Shown: one piece after another, positions 5,545 through 9,031 of the stretch
How positions within the stretch are numbered: position 1 is the first letter of the stretch
How the letters are laid out: the number at the start of each line of letters is the position of its first letter
Assembly: GCA_028293095.1 (NCBI GenBank)
Contig: JAQGPK010000226.1
Coordinates: 1-9,031 of the forward strand
DNA length: 9,031 nt
Direction: 5' to 3'
Origin: Chlamydiia bacterium
Lineage (GTDB): Bacteria; Chlamydiota; Chlamydiia; Chlamydiales; FEN-1388
Translations under genes and position numbers: made by a program
Notes under the pieces: model-generated
What the model was told of the DNA's origin: nothing
The model's input: the letters and a program-made list of their open reading frames with translations, nothing else
Databases searched by the model: none

Positions 5545-8277
5545 TTAGCCTCTTTCACATTCAAAGACAAACTCGATATGCTGAAGATCGTGTTGTATTT
5601 CTTTTGGTATACTTTGTATTCCGTTTGGAAAAGTAGCTTGAGTAAGTGTAATCTTTTTCAAGGAAGAAAAACGGCTCTGACTTAAAAATCTGATCACATC
5701 ATCTGTAGATCTTAATCCCTGTAAATTAAACTCTTCAAGACAGGGGAAAGTCTGCAGAATGATCCTGAGTTCTTGCAAGCTCGGAATATGCAAAAATTTC
5801 ACCGCTTTAAATGTGTTTGCCAAATTACTAATAAAATCAGGAATAGCTTCTTTACTATCAATAAAGCCAATACTCTCACGCATAAATCGTGTTAAAAGAG
5901 TAGTACTCCTTTTCATTTTTTCAATAAAGTCCTGCCGCTCAATATAAGGAAGTATTCGAAGAACTCTACTGATTTGATCAATCCCAAAATTTCCAAAAAA
6001 CTCATCTATGTAACTAATCTGCGTGATGATTTGATGTAATTTTGGATACCAATTGAAACCTGAATCACCATGCTTTCCTCTTATTTCACACTTTTGTAAA
6101 CCAAGATGTGCACTGAGACATTCCATATCCTCTTTAGTTACCTGATCCAATGTGAATCGGAGTGTATTCAAATCTGGCTGTTGATCCGCTATCATCTTCA
6201 CTGAATCCTTTGCAAGGTTAGAACAAACTATCATATTTAATTCATGAAGACGTAAAGAAGTAAGCTCATTAAGCCCATTTGAAGTAATATTTGTCATATA
6301 ACTGAGATTTAGTTTCTTCAGCGTACTTAATTCTCTTAGAGACTTCAGGGCCAGATCAGACAGTGAACAACCGCTGAGATCTAATTCTATCAATTTTAAA
6401 GGAGTTGTATCTTTGCATGTAGCTGTTGCAAAATCTGTAAATCCTTTATCTGTAAGTTCTGGATTCTTGGCAAGAGCCAATTTTTCAAGTTTTGTAAGCT
6501 TGGCTACTTCAGCTAATGCCGCATCATTAATATCGCAAGACGAGAGGTTCAGATCTCGAAGATGAGGAAACATTTCGACAATCCTCTTCATTGTCTGTAT
6601 ATTAATCTTGCATTTATGTAGATCTAATTTATGGATCGTTCTTCCAGCAGCTATAAGAGACTCCATTACCAATTGAGGAATCCCTGTAAAATTATTAGAA
6701 CCCTCTAGCTCTGTTCGAAGAACTTTTTCTACAAGAGCGTCACTTTCATCAAAAAAACTTGCAACGTAAACAGAATGAGATAAAAGGTAGTTATTCAAAT
6801 CAACGCTATCAATTTCATCCCGTGAAAAAAACATACGTATAGCGTATGGAGGCAAAGTGGCAAGTAGTAGTGTAAACTCCTCTTCATTTGGTTGTAGAAA
6901 TAAAGGATCTATAAAAACCGTTTTAATCTCCCGAGCTTTTGGATACCATGCAATCTGATGCATACGAGGCAAGCCGAATATGCATTCTATAAGCGTTGGA
7001 TGATACTCCATACTTCTCATAGTCTGTTGCGTAACTCCTCGACTAAAGGCAAATATGAATTTTTCAAGGTGTGGTTGGTTATCTAAAATTTGCTTTATAG
7101 TAGCATCCGTCACACCTAAAGCACCCCAAATATTTAGCTCGGTAAGTTTTAAATCAGAAAGTTTTTTGAGCCCTTCAGGTGTAATGGCGCAATTTTGGAG
7201 ATTTAATTTTTCTAAATTTTTAAGCTTAGCCAGATGGTCAACTCCCTCATCAGTAATACGAGACTTACCTGAGAGTACAAGGCAAGCGAGCTGCGCAAGG
7301 GGTAGGATAGATTTAAGTCCGTTATCATCAATCCTTGGATTATGAGAAATATCAAGTACTTGAAGTTGAGATAATTTTGCAACTTCTACCAGAATCTCAT
7401 TACCTATATTGCAATTACAAAGAATAAGCTTAGAAAGACAAGGAAACAGCCGAACAAGTTCCTGTATATCCATGCCACTTATTCCTTGTACTCTTGAAAA
7501 ATCAAGCTTTTGAATAGTTTTTCCACTTTCTACAAGCGCTTTCTTTAATAAATCTGGAATGCTTCCAAGTCTATGAAGCTTACTAAAGGCATTTCTAAGT
7601 ATTCGATTTACAAAGGCGTCTTGCCCAGAAAAAAGTGACTCTGTGACCTCAGGATAGGCTTCAAGAAATGCGGTAATATCATCGTTATCTCCATCTCTTT
7701 CTAAAAAGCGTGCGACCTCTAATTTAAAGTCTTTAGGTATCACATCAAACGTTTGGGAAAGTTGCCTTTTTTCTACGGTAATATCAGTAAGAAGTTGCTC
7801 AACGATTTTAAAGATTTCTAGCTCCGTAACAGAGTTACCAGAAATTTTTAACCTTCTATGTGCTTTCACAAGCATGTTAATAGCTTGAGTCACCTCATTC
7901 TTTTCTCTTTTAAGAATATTCTGAGCTATTTCTTGAGAAGAGAGATGCTGTACTTGTGCATACGCTTTGTGTAGTTCGGCAATGTTCTTTTTATCGAGTA
8001 ATTTTCTTAACGTAGCTTTGGCTAGGGCAGGTATACTCTCAGCTACTACTTCGATACAAATATCTGCCAAACTAATGATTTCTGTAATTTTTTCAGGCGA
8101 TAGATAAGATTCGTTGGCGGAGTTTATACACAAACTGGCAAGTTCATAAATCGTCCTTGTAGCATTTTTCACAGCATCTGGCATTCTTCCTTCTACATCT
8201 TCTGGAGTAACAGAAAAAATGTCCCCCGTTTCCCTATTTACCGAATACTGATAACGCGCAAAATCAAATGGAACCAT
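5545..8277 (-). CDS. Giant leucine-rich-repeat protein with duplicated modules
   Basis: The 910-residue protein starts at ATG 8275-8277, preceded by AGAGG six bases upstream, and ends with TAA at 5545-5547. Residues 1 to about 195 are mostly helical with no recognised domain. From about 240 come leucine-rich repeats of the cysteine-containing/AMN1-like type: LSKLILCNCNIGNEILVEVA, LQVLDISHNPRIDDNGL, LEKLNLQNCAITPEGL and more. The protein is built of repeated modules: SIPDLLKKALVESGKTIQKL (239-258), GIPQLVMESLIAAGRTIHKL (532-551) and AIPDFISNLANTFKAVKFL (811-829) correspond, as do WYPKAREI (444-451) and WYPKLHQI (743-750). Module A covers about 200-495, B 496-787, and C 788-910 is a shortened third copy. 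There is no signal peptide or membrane segment. LRR proteins of this kind in intracellular bacteria are often considered host-interaction factors. The partner is unknown and no catalytic domain is seen. No convincing terminator follows the stop. Confidence 0.9.
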   Translation of the reverse strand: MVPFDFARYQYSVNRETGDIFSVTPEDVEGRMPDAVKNATRTIYELASLCINSANESYLSPEKITEIISLADICIEVVAESIPALAKATLRKLLDKKNIAELHKAYAQVQHLSSQEIAQNILKREKNEVTQAINMLVKAHRRLKISGNSVTELEIFKIVEQLLTDITVEKRQLSQTFDVIPKDFKLEVARFLERDGDNDDITAFLEAYPEVTESLFSGQDAFVNRILRNAFSKLHRLGSIPDLLKKALVESGKTIQKLDFSRVQGISGMDIQELVRLFPCLSKLILCNCNIGNEILVEVAKLSQLQVLDISHNPRIDDNGLKSILPLAQLACLVLSGKSRITDEGVDHLAKLKNLEKLNLQNCAITPEGLKKLSDLKLTELNIWGALGVTDATIKQILDNQPHLEKFIFAFSRGVTQQTMRSMEYHPTLIECIFGLPRMHQIAWYPKAREIKTVFIDPLFLQPNEEEFTLLLATLPPYAIRMFFSRDEIDSVDLNNYLLSHSVYVASFFDESDALVEKVLRTELEGSNNFTGIPQLVMESLIAAGRTIHKLDLHKCKINIQTMKRIVEMFPHLRDLNLSSCDINDAALAEVAKLTKLEKLALAKNPELTDKGFTDFATATCKDTTPLKLIELDLSGCSLSDLALKSLRELSTLKKLNLSYMTNITSNGLNELTSLRLHELNMIVCSNLAKDSVKMIADQQPDLNTLRFTLDQVTKEDMECLSAHLGLQKCEIRGKHGDSGFNWYPKLHQIITQISYIDEFFGNFGIDQISRVLRILPYIERQDFIEKMKRSTTLLTRFMRESIGFIDSKEAIPDFISNLANTFKAVKFLHIPSLQELRIILQTFPCLEEFNLQGLRSTDDVIRFLSQSRFSSLKKITLTQATFPNGIQSIPKEIQHDLQHIEFVFECERG

Positions 8278-8610
8278 GAGCTACCTCTAAAATTTAATTT
8301 ATTATTTATACTCTCATCATTTGCGTAAGTTGTATCGGATGACTCAGCAATGATGAGTTAATGATTGTCTGATAACTCCATCTGCAGATTCATAAGAAAT
8401 GATTCTTATTTCTGTATGCACTTGCATATATACGCTATATTAAATAAAGTATTTTATATAGTTTATTAATTAATATCAAATGAAATGTATTAAATCAAAT
8501 ATCAGAAAAAGAATGCATAAAGATTTTAAATTACTCTATTCGTCAACTCTCTCTTTTTGACTGCGGAGGTATTGGCAAATAAAAAGTAAAGCAAAAGGAT
8601 CTATAAAGAT
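8278..8610. other. AT-rich intergenic region with small inverted repeats
   Basis: This stretch of 333 bases has no credible gene. Next to the LRR gene, TCATCATTTGC (8314-8324) and GCAATGATGA (8347-8356) form an imperfect inverted repeat. ATAAGAA-ATGA-TTCTTAT (8392-8409) is a perfect 7-bp hairpin. Positions 8435-8461 (CTATATTAAATA, AAG, TATTTTATATAG) form a 12-bp stem with one mismatch, inside a strongly AT-rich tract (8421-8530). On the minus strand TATAAATAAT lies about 30-40 bases before the LRR start and could be a -10, but I find no matching -35. The tract probably holds the LRR gene promoter and perhaps bendable DNA. Confidence 0.5.
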
Positions 8611-8611
8611 C
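8581..8611 (-). terminator. Possible weak terminator after the right-edge gene
   Basis: On the minus strand GATCT-TTAT-AGATC (8598-8611) forms a 5-bp hairpin that begins inside the stop codon of the preceding gene. It is followed by CTTTTGCTTTACTTTTT (8581-8597), a T-rich but interrupted tail. The stem is short and not GC-rich, so termination would be inefficient. Confidence 0.35.
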
Positions 8612-9031
8612 TACGCGCCAGCCTCCACTCTAGGATCCGTTCTTCCAATAATGTCACTGACATTTGTTTGATTAAACCCCTTAAAACCCTCTTTACGCTG
8701 CAGGTTTTCCAAATGGCTTCCAAGGGCGCCTTTTTCCATAAAGCGTTCTGCTTGCTCGATTGTAATGAGCTGCTTATCAAGAAGGTGGTTGATACGATGA
8801 ACATCCACTGGCCATATTTCACCAACAGTAAAGGCTTGTTTCAAGTGTGGTAGAGTACTAAAAGGTTTCATCATCGTAATACCGGAATCTTGAAGATCAG
8901 TAGTCAGCCGATCAAATAGAAACTGCGCCTCTAAATGGTGCATGCCAGCTTGTAGGATTGACTCTCCATGTAATGCACACCAAAGACCTACAGTTCCAAG
9001 ATGAGGAAGTTCAGCTAGTGTATGATGAGCA
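8611..9031 (-). CDS. Unrecognised protein, C-terminal 139 residues
   Basis: The frame is open from the right edge (first complete codon at 9028-9030) to TAG at 8611-8613, so the start is outside the window. An ATG at 8941-8943 is internal: upstream codons give AHHTLAELPHLGTVGLWCAL and HGESILQAG, continuing the same style of sequence, and no ribosome site precedes that ATG. The visible part then reads MHHLEAQFLFDRLTTDLQ and contains TVGEIWPVDVHRINHLL and a C-terminal GFNQTNVSDIIGRTDPR. It is soluble, with no membrane segment, and has several histidines near its visible N-terminal part (HHT, ALHGE, MHHLE). I do not recognise the family and assign no function. Real coding status is supported by the uninterrupted frame and balanced composition. 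Confidence 0.7.
   Translation of the reverse strand, partial: AHHTLAELPHLGTVGLWCALHGESILQAGMHHLEAQFLFDRLTTDLQDSGITMMKPFSTLPHLKQAFTVGEIWPVDVHRINHLLDKQLITIEQAERFMEKGALGSHLENLQRKEGFKGFNQTNVSDIIGRTDPRVEAGA

Noticed and set aside
8338..8348. TGCTGAGTCAT on the minus strand, resembling a eukaryotic AP-1/Maf site
   Set aside because: Everything around it is bacterial; a match of this length is expected by chance.
8601..8825. Minus-strand frame of 74 codons overlapping the right-edge gene
   Set aside because: It lies in another frame inside the longer frame 8611-9031, which is open to the window edge and has better protein-like composition.

Overview
The window is low-GC bacterial DNA (estimated by eye at under 40% G+C) with tightly packed genes, nearly all on the minus strand. 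The mix suggests a host-associated or amoeba-associated bacterium: a very long leucine-rich-repeat (LRR) protein, a large cytosolic helical protein with no recognisable family, an AbiE-type toxin-antitoxin pair and decaying gene remnants. An environmental chlamydia (Parachlamydia/Simkania/Rhabdochlamydia-like) is one plausible source, but no marker gene is present to prove it.

Left edge (1-558): the C-terminal part of a small XRE-type helix-turn-helix regulator on the plus strand, then about 350 bases without a credible gene. This gap holds copies of the octamer ACGCAAAG, a 9-bp inverted repeat, and a run of very short perfect hairpins, most followed by TACA. The repeats fill the space between two convergent genes.

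Middle (559-5195, all minus): a compact operon-like block. In transcription order it is an unknown helical/coiled-coil protein, csaA (tRNA-binding OB-fold protein), abiEi (antitoxin with winged helix), abiEii (nucleotidyltransferase toxin), a Vat/CatB-type left-handed beta-helix acetyltransferase, and a carbon-nitrogen hydrolase gene interrupted by a one-base frameshift. Junctions are 2, 27, 2, -4 and 7 bases. A good sigma70-type promoter (TTAACA-17-TATCAT with an extended -10) lies upstream of the block. A second, weaker -10 overlaps the csaA stop codon and could give the abiE genes independent transcription.

Gap 5265-5544: besides that promoter and a leader hairpin, it holds a plus-strand relic with an 18-bp perfect palindrome, an extended -10 (TGATATAAT), a purine-rich ribosome site and an 11-codon ORF reading MTQLLIRKAES. 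This looks like the start of a FitA/VapB-type antitoxin gene whose remainder is gone.

Right part (5545-9031, minus): a 910-residue LRR protein built from an alpha-helical N-terminus and two and a half copies of a roughly 290-residue module. It is followed by an AT-rich gap with small hairpins, and then the C-terminal 139 residues of an unrecognised protein that runs off the right edge.
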